Of a stretch of DNA of 36,442 bases, positions 7,895 through 16,291 are shown in pieces. The DNA comes from an uncultured Butyricicoccus sp. (GTDB lineage Bacteria; Bacillota; Clostridia; Oscillospirales; Butyricicoccaceae): the NCBI RefSeq assembly GCF_944381005.1, contig NZ_CALWJM010000018.1:1-36442 (forward strand). Direction: 5' to 3'. The notes beneath the pieces are model-generated. The model was not told where the DNA came from. It saw only the letters and a list, made by a program, of their open reading frames with translations, and did no database searches. The translations under genes and the position numbers were made by a program. Within the stretch, counting starts at the first letter, position 1, and every line of letters starts with the position of its first letter.

Positions 7895-8743
7895 TTATGA
7901 ATTCATCAACCGTGTATAAAAATCACAGTCGCTTGCAAAGCGTTCGGCTGTGGATTCTTCAATCAAGCCAATGATGTAGGGCTTGGACTGTTTCACCATG
8001 TTGAGCACAATCTGCTGGTGAATCAATCCGGTGCCCGGCTGAACGCATTTTTGCACGCCAGCTTCATCGAATACACAGTCTTTTATGTGCAATACACTGA
8101 TGCGGTCACCATACAGTTCAAACGCCTGTTCCGCGATTTTCTGCTGGGTATCGGCATCGGTGTTGCTGGGCGAAATCAGGTTGGCAAAGTCCAAAATGAC
8201 TTCAATATTCGGGCTTGCCAAATCGTCCAAAAATTGTTTCATCTTTTTGGGCGTGGAAAGCGTATGGTCAAAAACTCCTTCTACACCGACCACAACCCCC
8301 AAACTCTGCGCATGGGTGCAGATTTCAGAAAAACTCTTGAGCAAGGTCTTATAACATTCGTCTGAATCGGTTGCAGCGGTGGGAACAAAGTCAATGCTAT
8401 ATCGGCCGGTCTCTGTGCCTACCATATCGGCTCCCATATGTTTGGCGTAGCGCAAACGCTCGACAAACTTTGCAACCTCTTTTTGACGTAAGGTTTCATC
8501 GGGCACGACCGGATTGATGTAGCATCCCAAAACCGCACAGTGAAGCTGATGCTGGTTCATGAGCTGGGCAATATAATTGCCCAGCCCTGCTGAATATCGT
8601 CCCGTGCTCACATCAATATCGCTAAAGCTCTTTTCAAATGCAAGCTGCACATGACGGATGCCAGCCTGAGAGATATCTTTTATAAATGTAGCGGCAGGTT
8701 TTGCACCGGAAAAGTCATGTGCCCGCATTCCAAACTGCAACAT
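7895..8743 (-). CDS. Sugar phosphate isomerase/epimerase-like TIM-barrel protein
   Basis: The protein has 282 residues and belongs to the xylose isomerase-like / AP endonuclease 2 TIM-barrel superfamily. Likely metal ligands are the Glu in VVGVEGVFDHT, the Asp in VILDFANLI, the His in VLHIKDCVFD and the Glu in IGLIEESTAE, in the expected order. AGGAGG lies 7 nt before the ATG at 8743. Members interconvert ketoses or act on inositol and uronate derivatives, and the specific reaction cannot be assigned. Its position directly upstream of kduI in the operon suggests a step in isomerising a released sugar or uronate. Confidence 0.85.
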   Translation of the reverse strand: MLQFGMRAHDFSGAKPAATFIKDISQAGIRHVQLAFEKSFSDIDVSTGRYSAGLGNYIAQLMNQHQLHCAVLGCYINPVVPDETLRQKEVAKFVERLRYAKHMGADMVGTETGRYSIDFVPTAATDSDECYKTLLKSFSEICTHAQSLGVVVGVEGVFDHTLSTPKKMKQFLDDLASPNIEVILDFANLISPSNTDADTQQKIAEQAFELYGDRISVLHIKDCVFDEAGVQKCVQPGTGLIHQQIVLNMVKQSKPYIIGLIEESTAERFASDCDFYTRLMNS

Positions 8744-8759
8744 GGTCTGACCTCCTTAT

Positions 8760-10403
8760 TTATCTGACTTTGCGAATGAAAAATTCACGATGAACAGGAG
8801 TATATGCCGTGCAGCAGATGGTTGTACCGACTTCATTTTTTTCCTCGCCGGAATAGTGACCTTTGAAGGTGTGCTCGCCAAAGCCCGGGCCAATTTCCAA
8901 AATATCGGTGCCGTTTTCAATCTGCAAGCAACCATCCCGCAAGATAATTGCCTGTCCTGCATTTGCAGTCTGCTGGAATGACGGATGATTCAGAACCGCA
9001 CCCGCGGGCGTCATAACCTCCAAGCGCAGCGGCAGTCTGTCCAGTCCTTCGGTGTCGATATTGATGGTCAGGCCGTCTTCGGTTTCCTTGACCGCAACGC
9101 CTACATCCAGCTTGCTGGTGATGACCTTGGTGCGCTTGGTGTGGTCCATTGCCCACCAGTCATTTGTTTCGGGCGGCTGCTCGAACGGCTCATAATACCA
9201 GCCCTGCGCGGTGTCCTGCATCACACAGCCATTTTCCGTCTGTGTAAAGCTGCGCGCCAAAAAGCTTCTGGTATCGCAGTATGCAACGCCAATGCGCAAC
9301 GACAGTTCAATGCTGCCACTCTTAAAGAACAGGAACTGGCTGCGGCCTCTCAGCGTCGTGTAAGTGAACGACGGGCGCTTGACACGCATAACGCCGGCAT
9401 TGGGATAGTATTTGCGGTATTCACGCGGGAAGCCCGGCTCACCAAAGTGGTGGTTGCGCATGTTGTCGTGCCGCATGATGATATGCAGGCATTCGGGCGC
9501 AAGCTCACCGCGCGCGATGTTGTTCTGGATGATTCGGTGTGCCGCCGCATCAAATTCCGGATAGTCCTTGATGCTGCACACATATAAGTACTGATAAAAA
9601 TATTTATCCGGTCTGTCCAAGCGTCCTCTATCCTGACGGGTGGAATTTTGGTTAAAGATGGTGTCATCCTCGTCAAAATAGGTCAGCATCATTTGCAGGT
9701 TGCGGATGACATAACCCAGATAGGTTTCGTCACCAGTCTCCTGATACAGTGCCATCATGGCATTGTTGACAACTGCGTTATAGTTTCCCGTGCTGCGCTC
9801 TGCATAATCGCCGTATTCATCGCCGTCAATGCCTTCGGACAAATACTGTTGTGCGCGTGCGCGCAAACGGTTTGAAAACTCGGTTTCATCCTTGAACAGG
9901 TTTGCGCCCTGCAACAGAGCCGCCGCAATGCCCCAGCGATGGTTGGGCGTATGGAAACCGCCCTCGCAAATTCCGTTCAGTGCATGGTGCATGATTTCCA
10001 GATATTTGCTTTGCAGCTTTGCGGTGGTTTTCTGTTCCCCGTCATACTTGACCATGAGCCGGTATGCCGCAATCAGGCGCTTAAAGCAGAACGACGTATC
10101 GGGTGCCGAATAGAAATTGCAGACGGGGTAATCAAAGGAACCGTTTTCGCGCTGGAAGCGTCCGACAAAATCGGCTGCCAGTTCCAAGGCTTGCAAAAGC
10201 TGCTGGCTTTGATAAAACATGCTCTGCGGGTGAAAATATACCGCAATCGCGGTCGCCATCGCGTAGACCGTGGGCTTGACGTTTATCACATCATCCAACA
10301 TACCGCCATAGCTCGGAGAGGATGGGTTTTTATCCTGTTTGAGCATAAACTCCTGTGTGCGGATATCAGAACTTTTCACAAAATGGGATTCATACCGAAT
10401 CAT
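8760..10403 (-). CDS. Uncharacterised probable glycan-active enzyme (alpha/alpha-toroid plus beta domain)
   Basis: This 547-residue protein has no signal peptide. I do not recognise a named family with confidence. The first about 330 residues are helical with repeated aromatic-rich segments such as VYAMATAIAVYFHP and NAVVNNAMMALYQETGDETY, typical of (alpha/alpha)-toroid hydrolases and lyases. The remainder is beta-rich, with RPSFTYTTLRGRSQFLFFKSG and a likely beta-sandwich end. Conserved-looking polar residues include HNHFGE-like HHFGEPGFPREYRKYYPN and the triplet RHDNMRNHH. This resembles heparinase II/III-like lyases or GH154-type enzymes, but that is a shape guess. The operon context (GH105, KduI, ABC importer) predicts action on a uronate-containing oligosaccharide in the cytoplasm. 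Confidence 0.6.
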   Translation of the reverse strand: MIRYESHFVKSSDIRTQEFMLKQDKNPSSPSYGGMLDDVINVKPTVYAMATAIAVYFHPQSMFYQSQQLLQALELAADFVGRFQRENGSFDYPVCNFYSAPDTSFCFKRLIAAYRLMVKYDGEQKTTAKLQSKYLEIMHHALNGICEGGFHTPNHRWGIAAALLQGANLFKDETEFSNRLRARAQQYLSEGIDGDEYGDYAERSTGNYNAVVNNAMMALYQETGDETYLGYVIRNLQMMLTYFDEDDTIFNQNSTRQDRGRLDRPDKYFYQYLYVCSIKDYPEFDAAAHRIIQNNIARGELAPECLHIIMRHDNMRNHHFGEPGFPREYRKYYPNAGVMRVKRPSFTYTTLRGRSQFLFFKSGSIELSLRIGVAYCDTRSFLARSFTQTENGCVMQDTAQGWYYEPFEQPPETNDWWAMDHTKRTKVITSKLDVGVAVKETEDGLTINIDTEGLDRLPLRLEVMTPAGAVLNHPSFQQTANAGQAIILRDGCLQIENGTDILEIGPGFGEHTFKGHYSGEEKNEVGTTICCTAYTPVHREFFIRKVR

Positions 10404-10424
10404 AGTGTTATAACCTCCTGTGCC

Positions 10425-11261
10425 TTAGCCCTTAACAGCACCCGCAGTCAGTCCACCGGTGATGTACTTCTGCAAAGCCACAAACAAAACGATAATCGGG
10501 ATAATCGACAATACCGACGCGGCCAGAATGGAGTTCCAGTCAACGCCCATCGTACCGATATAGCTCTTGATTGCGATTTGGATTGTAAAGTTTTCCTGGT
10601 CGGACAGAACCATCAACGGCAGGATGTAGTCATTCCAACGCCACATGAACGAGAAGATGGTCAGTGTGATGGTAACGCTGGAGCCGAGCGGCAGCATGAT
10701 GCTGGTAAAAATGCGCAGTTCGGATGCACCGTCGATGCGGGCAGATTCCGCAAGCGCGAGCGGGATGGACATATAATGCTGGCGGTACATAAAGATACCT
10801 GTGGTAGTCGTTACAACCGGCAGAATACAGCCCCAAATGTTGTTGTACAGGCCAATCTCGCTGATAACGGCAAACTGGCTCAAGGTGAGGATTTCACCAG
10901 GAATCAAGGTGCCCAGCAGGAAAATTGCGAATACTTTGTTGGTATAAGTGACCTCATTGCGGTAGATTGCAAGCGCATAACCACACATTGCGCTGATAAC
11001 AACCGTGATGACCGTGCCGACAACGGCAAGGAACAAGCTGTTCTTCACATACTTGAAGAAACCGTCAGCGATAACGCCTACATACGAATCGAACTGTGCA
11101 ACCGACGGAAACAATTTCAGCGGATAGGAAAACAGCTCCGTGGATGGCTTAAAACTACTCAACACCAGCCAAATAATGGGGAAAACCATAATAAAAGCGG
11201 CCAAAATTCCTACAATTGTAAGAATTACAATTTGCGCTTTTCTTTTTGCAGTCTCGTTCAT
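10425..11261 (-). CDS. ABC sugar transporter permease (MalG type)
   Basis: The protein has 278 residues and six predicted membrane helices. The cytoplasmic EAA loop reads ESARIDGASELRIFTSIMLP, the contact point for the ATPase. The N-terminal RKAQIVILTIVGILAAFIMVFPIIWLVLSSFK layout is the MalG-like (CUT1) form. Its ATG overlaps the stop of the upstream permease gene by one base (TAATG), so the two are translationally coupled. It works with the other permease and the solute-binding protein at 14888. No ATPase gene lies in the locus. Confidence 0.92.
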   Translation of the reverse strand: MNETAKRKAQIVILTIVGILAAFIMVFPIIWLVLSSFKPSTELFSYPLKLFPSVAQFDSYVGVIADGFFKYVKNSLFLAVVGTVITVVISAMCGYALAIYRNEVTYTNKVFAIFLLGTLIPGEILTLSQFAVISEIGLYNNIWGCILPVVTTTTGIFMYRQHYMSIPLALAESARIDGASELRIFTSIMLPLGSSVTITLTIFSFMWRWNDYILPLMVLSDQENFTIQIAIKSYIGTMGVDWNSILAASVLSIIPIIVLFVALQKYITGGLTAGAVKG

Positions 11262-12148
11262 TATACTTCACCTCCACCTTTCGTGACGCGGAACTGGATA
11301 AATGCAATGATAATAAACAGGAATGTAATCAGTATGCCTGCGGCAGACGCATAGCCATATTTATACTGGTTAAATCCTTGGTCGAAGATATACTGTACGA
11401 TATAGGTCGTGGACGAGCCGGGGCCACCCAAGGTAATACCTTGTACCAGCGCGTACTCTTTCAGCAGCGAAACGGTGGACAGCAGCAATACAATAAAGGT
11501 CGTCGGCATCAGCAGCGGCAGGGTAATGCGGAAGAAAGACTGTACTTTAGTTGTACCGTCTACTTCGGCTGCTTCATACAGCTCTGTCGGAATGTTGTTG
11601 ATACCACCGATATAAAGCAGCATATAGTAACCAGCAGAAATCCAGTTAGAGGCCACACTGATAACAACCGTTGCAAGTGCAGGGTTGAGCGACCATTCCA
11701 GCGGGGTAAGGCCAATGCTTTGCAGGATGAAGTTAATCAGGCCATATTCCTGACCGAACATCCAGTTGATTGTAATACCAGCTACCAGAGCAGAGAGCAA
11801 AACCGGAATGTAAACCAAAGTTCGCACTACGGTTTTACCGCGCATCCACTTTGAAGTTACCAATGTAGCAAGCAGCAGCGGGATGATAATTTTAAAAGGA
11901 AGGTTGCAAACCGTGTACACAAGTGTTCTGCCAACCGCAGTATAGAAGTTCTTATCCTGCAAAATGTTGGTGTAGTTTGCAAGACCGATAAAGTCCATAG
12001 TTTTCCAGCCGTCGTAATTGGTCAGCGAGAACCAGATACTCAGCACAAGCGGTACGAGAAAAAATCCTGTGAACAACAGTAATGACGGAAGCACAAACAT
12101 CCAAAATGAACGAGTGTGACAGAAGGCTTGCCCTTTTCTCTTAAACAC
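11261..12148 (-). CDS. ABC sugar transporter permease (MalF/UgpA type)
   Basis: The protein has 295 residues and six predicted membrane helices. It starts MFKRKGQAFCHTRSFWMFVLP, then LLLFTGFFLVPLVLSIWFSL, a typical CUT1 first-permease beginning. The EAA loop ELYEAAEVDGTTKVQSFFRI is present. It partners the MalG-type permease encoded immediately downstream. The substrate is likely a di- to oligosaccharide, because CUT1 systems of this type transport such sugars and every nearby hydrolase is cytoplasmic. Confidence 0.92.
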   Translation of the reverse strand: MFKRKGQAFCHTRSFWMFVLPSLLLFTGFFLVPLVLSIWFSLTNYDGWKTMDFIGLANYTNILQDKNFYTAVGRTLVYTVCNLPFKIIIPLLLATLVTSKWMRGKTVVRTLVYIPVLLSALVAGITINWMFGQEYGLINFILQSIGLTPLEWSLNPALATVVISVASNWISAGYYMLLYIGGINNIPTELYEAAEVDGTTKVQSFFRITLPLLMPTTFIVLLLSTVSLLKEYALVQGITLGGPGSSTTYIVQYIFDQGFNQYKYGYASAAGILITFLFIIIAFIQFRVTKGGGEV

Positions 12149-12174
12149 AAAAATGCTCCTTTCTGTAAATACGG

Positions 12175-13275
12175 TTAATTTGATATATGGGGTAATGCTT
12201 CCATAACAAACAACATTGCCAACGCCTGTCCATACGGCATGGGTTTCAGTTCAATGTTTTTGTAGAAATCCTTGGATTCGCGTCCCATCGGTGTGCCATA
12301 CGACACCTGCTGAACCACACCATTCTCATCGGTATAGTTGACAATGGGTTCGAGCGCCTTCAATGCGGCCTGTGCCCACTCCTGCGGTGCAATGCCGAGC
12401 GCCACGCCTTTGAGAATACCATAACCAAAACCACAAGTTGCACTCGCCTCAACATAGGAAGTTTGGTCATCGACCAAAGTGTGCCACATGCCATTTTCAC
12501 TCTGATACTTGAGCAAGGATTCCACTTGACGCTGCCAAGCGTTTACCAAGAACTTCTTTACCGACGCGCTGCATTCCACCATCGAAAGGTATTCCGGGAT
12601 TGCAGCGGTGAGCCAGCAGTTTCCGCGGCCCCAGAAAGCAGCTGCAAAATTGTGGTCACCGTCGAACGTCCAGCCATGATACCACAATCCGGTTTTGCGG
12701 TCTGCCAAATACTTGGTATGTAGCAAAAATTGATATTCGGCCTCATCCAAATACTCTTTTTTGTTGAGGATTTTACCCATGTTTGCAAGGAACAGCACGG
12801 TCATAAACAGTGTATCGTCCCAAAGCTCCTCATGGTTGACCGAATCCGATGTGATGTGCTGCAAACCGCCCTCTCTTGTGCGGGGAAAATCCCGATAGAC
12901 GCTTTCGGCCCACTCGGCACACACATCCATATAACGCTGACAATTCAGCTCCTGCGCAACAAACGACATCGCCAGAAGCGGCGTTACCGTGTTGATATTC
13001 TTGGACGGCAGACCGGTTTCGAGCTGGCGCTCATAATATTTAGTCAAAATATCAAGATAGCGCTTGTCCTTCTTTTGCTGATACAACTTCCAGACACCAA
13101 ACAAACCGACACCTTGTGTCCACTCCCAAAAACGGTATTTCTGGACATCATCGTTTGCAAGGCTGTGTGACTTCATACCTTCCAAAAATTTCTCATCATC
13201 TTCGTACAGTACCGTCTCGAAAGCCGTGAGATATTTCTCCAGTATGTTTGTCAATTCTTGTTTTGTGTTTTCCAT
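12175..13275 (-). CDS. GH105-like unsaturated uronyl hydrolase
   Basis: The 366-residue protein is in the GH88/GH105 size range and lacks a signal peptide. These (alpha/alpha)6-barrel enzymes remove the 4,5-unsaturated uronate left at the non-reducing end by a polysaccharide lyase. Visible motifs are FWEWTQGVGLFGVWKLY (49-65), the acid/base region ELWDDTLFM with Asp153/154, and FWGRGNCW (GNGW in most relatives). These fit the YteR-like GH105 branch better than GH88. The ATG at 13275 is 6 nt from GAGGAGG; a GTG two codons upstream is too close to it. It is the first gene of the minus-strand operon, and its product feeds KduI. Confidence 0.85.
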   Translation of the reverse strand: MENTKQELTNILEKYLTAFETVLYEDDEKFLEGMKSHSLANDDVQKYRFWEWTQGVGLFGVWKLYQQKKDKRYLDILTKYYERQLETGLPSKNINTVTPLLAMSFVAQELNCQRYMDVCAEWAESVYRDFPRTREGGLQHITSDSVNHEELWDDTLFMTVLFLANMGKILNKKEYLDEAEYQFLLHTKYLADRKTGLWYHGWTFDGDHNFAAAFWGRGNCWLTAAIPEYLSMVECSASVKKFLVNAWQRQVESLLKYQSENGMWHTLVDDQTSYVEASATCGFGYGILKGVALGIAPQEWAQAALKALEPIVNYTDENGVVQQVSYGTPMGRESKDFYKNIELKPMPYGQALAMLFVMEALPHISN

Positions 13276-13505
13276 AGCCACCCTCCTCTATTGTTTGAAT
13301 TCATGGTATCACTTCATCCCACTGGATTCTATACTGTTTTTGCCTTATTTTGCGTTTTGTGTTGCGTATTTTGCTATGTGTGACAATTTTAGCCTGCTAT
13401 CGGCTTTTATTTTGAGGTTTTTTACCAATAAAATTATAGGAAGAACGGGCTTATACCGCAAAAACAGCACAAGACAGCAAATAAACAAAAGACATTTTTC
13501 GGTTT

Positions 13506-13528
13506 TTTGTCCTTGTGGCACGGACAAA
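13506..13528. promoter_or_regulatory. Inverted repeat in the divergent control region (candidate operator or hairpin)
   Basis: TTTGTCC and GGACAAA form exact 7-bp arms with a 9-nt spacer. It lies in the AT-rich gap 13276-13753 between the GH105 operon and the araC gene, in the long leader of the operon. It could be a regulator site or an RNA hairpin. AraC proteins more often bind direct repeats, so the assignment is weak. Confidence 0.35.
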
Positions 13529-13597
13529 TCCCTGTTTTTTTGGCTGTATTTGAAAAATTTATCCCTCGTTTTTTGTGCAATATTCCAGATTTATTTT

Positions 13598-13606
13598 ATT
13601 ATAACA
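13598..13606 (-). promoter_or_regulatory. Extended -10 promoter element for the glycan operon
   Basis: On the minus strand the sequence reads TGTTATAAT, a perfect extended -10 (TGnTATAAT). No good -35 is visible 17 bp upstream (AAAAAA), as expected for an activator-dependent promoter. Transcription would start near 13591, giving a leader of about 315 nt before the GH105 gene. The gap 13276-13753 contains no gene I can support. Confidence 0.45.
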
Positions 13607-13753
13607 TAGAATCTATCGCATTTTTTGCTTTTTTATGTTTTAATATAATTATAAACGATTGTTTAGGCGGATTTTATGAAATTTTTGTCATTTTTTTTGA
13701 TAATCCATTTCGCCCTCTGCCTTTCCACCACAGACGAAAAGGGAGGTTTTCTT

Positions 13754-14692
13754 ATGAATTACTATTATAATTCACCTTTGCTATTTGAGCGCGGATTTTG
13801 TACCACTATCAATAGCAACCATGTCCTTACAACCCATGACGCCTGTTATAATTTCGACTTTGACTGCCGCAGTCACTCCATGAATATGAAGTTCCCTCAC
13901 TTTCATACCTTCTATGAAATTATGATTCTACTTTCCCCAAAAGCCTATTGTCTCATAGAGGGCAAACGATATGATATCCTTGCCAACGATTTGATTTTGC
14001 ACGCTCCATCTATACTCCATCAATCCGAATATCTTCCCGGCGCGCCCAGTGACCGCATCATCGTCGGCTTTACCCCGCCTTGCGCCGACCATCCTTATTA
14101 TGAACAGTTTGAAGAATTGTTCCAGATTTTTAAAACGCCTTGCCCCATTTTTCGTTTTGAACCCGAAATTCAAAACACCATCTACCGAATTTTTAACGAA
14201 ATCACCCTTGCCGCACAGATGGAAGAAAGTTCCATGCGCAATCTGATTGTTCACAACAAGTTTACCGAATTTTTGCTCAGCCTTTATCATTTTCGCAATA
14301 AAAATAAATACTCCCCCAATATCACCAGCAACATCCAAGAAAAAATCTATACGATAACCAACTATATTCACACCCATTATAGTGAGGATATTTCACTGAA
14401 ATCGCTGTCTGATACGTTTTTCCTAAGCCCCTACTACCTTTCGCATCAGTTTAAACAGGTGACCGGATATACCGTGACCCAATATATCCAAATGACACGC
14501 ATCAAAAATGTGCAATACCTGTTGTTAAACTCCGATATGAAAATCTCTGAAATCAGCGCTCATACAGGATTTTCCAGTTTTTCGCAGTTCAATCGCGTGT
14601 TTCGCAAATTTTGCAACATCTCCCCCTCGGACTTCAAGGCGCAAGCCCGTCCGGTTGCCTATCGAATGGCGTTTGAAAACAGCGAACAGTAA
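13754..14692 (+). CDS. AraC family transcriptional regulator
   Basis: The protein has 312 residues. The N-terminal cupin sensor contains FPHFHTFYEIMILLSPKAYC and LHAPSILHQSEYLPG (about 45-110). The C-terminal double helix-turn-helix (about 210-305) contains ISLKSLSDTFFLSPYYLSHQ, FKQVTGYTVTQYIQMTRIKN and the AraC signature ISEISAHTGFSSFSQFNRVF. The ATG at 13754 follows GGGAGG by 7 nt. An in-frame ATG at 13676 would add 26 unusual hydrophobic residues and lacks such a site. It lies between the divergent operon and the solute-binding protein gene, so it probably activates both when an oligosaccharide or its breakdown product is sensed. Confidence 0.92.
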   Translation: MNYYYNSPLLFERGFCTTINSNHVLTTHDACYNFDFDCRSHSMNMKFPHFHTFYEIMILLSPKAYCLIEGKRYDILANDLILHAPSILHQSEYLPGAPSDRIIVGFTPPCADHPYYEQFEELFQIFKTPCPIFRFEPEIQNTIYRIFNEITLAAQMEESSMRNLIVHNKFTEFLLSLYHFRNKNKYSPNITSNIQEKIYTITNYIHTHYSEDISLKSLSDTFFLSPYYLSHQFKQVTGYTVTQYIQMTRIKNVQYLLLNSDMKISEISAHTGFSSFSQFNRVFRKFCNISPSDFKAQARPVAYRMAFENSEQ

Positions 14693-14798
14693 AATTATTT
14701 GGCATATTTTTTGTGCATAATGCCGATTATCCCGCCGTTCCGCTTTGGGAAAAAGCAAAATGTGCAACAAACAGCACCGAAAGCCGCAAAATCCATAG

Positions 14799-14827
14799 TT
14801 GCTTTGCCCATCGCCAAATGCTAATAT
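14799..14827 (+). promoter_or_regulatory. Candidate promoter of the solute-binding protein gene
   Basis: TTGCTT (14799-14804) is followed after 17 bp by TAATAT (14822-14827), with expected initiation near 14834. The -35 is one base from consensus at each of two positions. The candidate operator at 14840 lies immediately downstream. Confidence 0.4.
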
Positions 14828-14839
14828 ACATTCAAACGG

Positions 14840-14856
14840 TTGGTTATATTGACCAA
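14840..14856. promoter_or_regulatory. Short dyad before the solute-binding protein gene (candidate operator)
   Basis: TTGGT-TATATTG-ACCAA is a 5-bp-arm dyad with a 7-nt centre, just downstream of the predicted transcription start and about 30 nt before the coding region. A DNA-binding regulator could occupy it. The arms are short, so chance cannot be excluded. Confidence 0.3.
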
Positions 14857-14887
14857 ATAAAATTAAGAGCGGGAGGAAAAATTGTTT

Positions 14888-16207
14888 ATGAAATCCAACT
14901 TCTTCACACGACTGTCGGCTGTTGCTTTGATTGCCGCTATGGGCCTTTCTTTGACAGCTTGCGGTGGTAGTACCGATTCTTCGAGCGGTACAGCGGACGA
15001 TGGCAAAACCTCTGGTCAGACCCTGAAGGTTATGCTTTCCGAGGAACCGGGCGAGGGTGATGCACTCGGCACATCTCTGGAAAACTGGGCTGCTGAAACC
15101 GGCAACACCGTCGAAAAAATTATCATCTCTCACGATGATATGCGCAGCAAGTTCCCGTCTATGGCAAAGAGCCAAGACCTTCCGGACTTGGTTTCCACCA
15201 CATTCCTGCATCAGCTGTACCCCGATGAGTTCGTAAAAATGGACGAGGTTCTTGACCTGTCTATCTTCAACGAGCAGGCACTGGACATCGTGTGCAAATC
15301 CTACACATCTGATGATATTACCGGTGCGCTGGAACAGTTCACCACCACCTGCATGTTCTACAACAAGGACGCTTTTGAAGCAGCTGGCTTGACTGCTCCT
15401 ACTGCTGAAGACCCCTGGACTTGGGAAGAGCTGTACGAGAATGCTGCTCTGCTGCAAGAAAAGGCTGGCGTAAAATACGGCTTTGCAGCTGACGTTTCCC
15501 GTGCTCGTTACGACATCCTGATGTATGCAAACGGCGGTTCTCTGGTTGAAAAGGACGGCGACAGCTTCACCGTAACCGTAAACAGCCCGGAAAACGTTTC
15601 TACTCTGGAAAGATTCGTTAAGGCAAACGCTGACGGTGTCATGCCCAAGGCTATCTGGGCAGGCGGCACGACCGATAACCCGGTTGAATACTTCAAGAAT
15701 GGCGACGCTGCTATCCTGCTTTCCGGTTCTTGGAACTACAACACCTTTGTAAACGATATCTCCAAGTTTGAGTTCGGCGTTATGGTATCCCCGAAGGGCA
15801 CCGTATCCCAGTCCTCTATTCTGGGCGGCGCTGCTCTGGCAATTCCTGCAAATGCAAAGAATACCGAACTGGCGAAGGACTTTATCAAGTGGCTGTACGA
15901 AGACCAGGACAACTATAAGGATTACCTGCAGCTCCACAAGGGTCTGTCTGTTCTTAACGGTGTTATGTATGAGCCTGAAAACGAGTCCGCTAAGGAAGAC
16001 TTCGCTCTGATGCAGAACGAAACCACCTACATGACCGATACGTTCGTAGTAGACGAAAGCTCTTCTTGGCGTACTTACAAGGACAACGAGTATCGCGATG
16101 CTATCAAGCGTGCAGTATCTGGCGAAATCACCGCACAGGAAGCACTGGATGGATTTGCATCCGCACTTGCTGAATCCTCTGGCTGGAGCATGAAGTACCC
16201 TGCTTAA
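14888..16207 (+). CDS. Lipoprotein extracellular sugar-binding protein (ABC importer, family 1)
   Basis: The protein has 439 residues. The signal peptide MKSNFFTRLSAVALIAAMGL ends in the lipobox LTAC followed by GGS and a Ser/Thr/Gly-rich linker, so the mature protein is lipid-anchored outside the membrane. The fold follows family 1 solute-binding proteins, with EEPGEGDALGTSLENWAAET near the start and the hinge-region pattern GDAAILLSGSWNYNTF. It captures the oligosaccharide for the permeases at 10425-12148. GGAGG lies 5 nt from a TTG at 14882 and 11 nt from the ATG at 14888; I chose the ATG, but the TTG start remains possible and would add only two residues. Confidence 0.9.
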   Translation: MKSNFFTRLSAVALIAAMGLSLTACGGSTDSSSGTADDGKTSGQTLKVMLSEEPGEGDALGTSLENWAAETGNTVEKIIISHDDMRSKFPSMAKSQDLPDLVSTTFLHQLYPDEFVKMDEVLDLSIFNEQALDIVCKSYTSDDITGALEQFTTTCMFYNKDAFEAAGLTAPTAEDPWTWEELYENAALLQEKAGVKYGFAADVSRARYDILMYANGGSLVEKDGDSFTVTVNSPENVSTLERFVKANADGVMPKAIWAGGTTDNPVEYFKNGDAAILLSGSWNYNTFVNDISKFEFGVMVSPKGTVSQSSILGGAALAIPANAKNTELAKDFIKWLYEDQDNYKDYLQLHKGLSVLNGVMYEPENESAKEDFALMQNETTYMTDTFVVDESSSWRTYKDNEYRDAIKRAVSGEITAQEALDGFASALAESSGWSMKYPA

Positions 16208-16226
16208 AATCTAACATCTAATATAA

Positions 16227-16267
16227 AAGGGTAAATCGAGCACAACACATCTCGATTTACCCTTTTT
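16227..16267 (+). terminator. Terminator between solute-binding protein and GH38 genes
   Basis: GGGTAAATCGAG and CTCGATTTACCC (16229-16240, 16251-16262) form a perfect 12-bp stem with a 10-nt loop, followed by TTTTT. The GH38 ribosome binding site comes just after it. It should let the binding protein be made in excess over the mannosidase by partial read-through. Confidence 0.85.
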
Positions 16268-16291
16268 CCTTACTTCAAAGGAGGTATTGCC

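Noticed and set aside
9939..11354. Long plus-strand ORF of 471 codons
   Set aside because: It is antisense to the toroid enzyme and the MalG-type permease genes, which have clear family motifs and ribosome binding sites. Its composition is not protein-like.
14525..15937. Minus-strand ORF of 470 codons
   Set aside because: It is antisense to the solute-binding protein and the end of araC, and no family pattern is visible.
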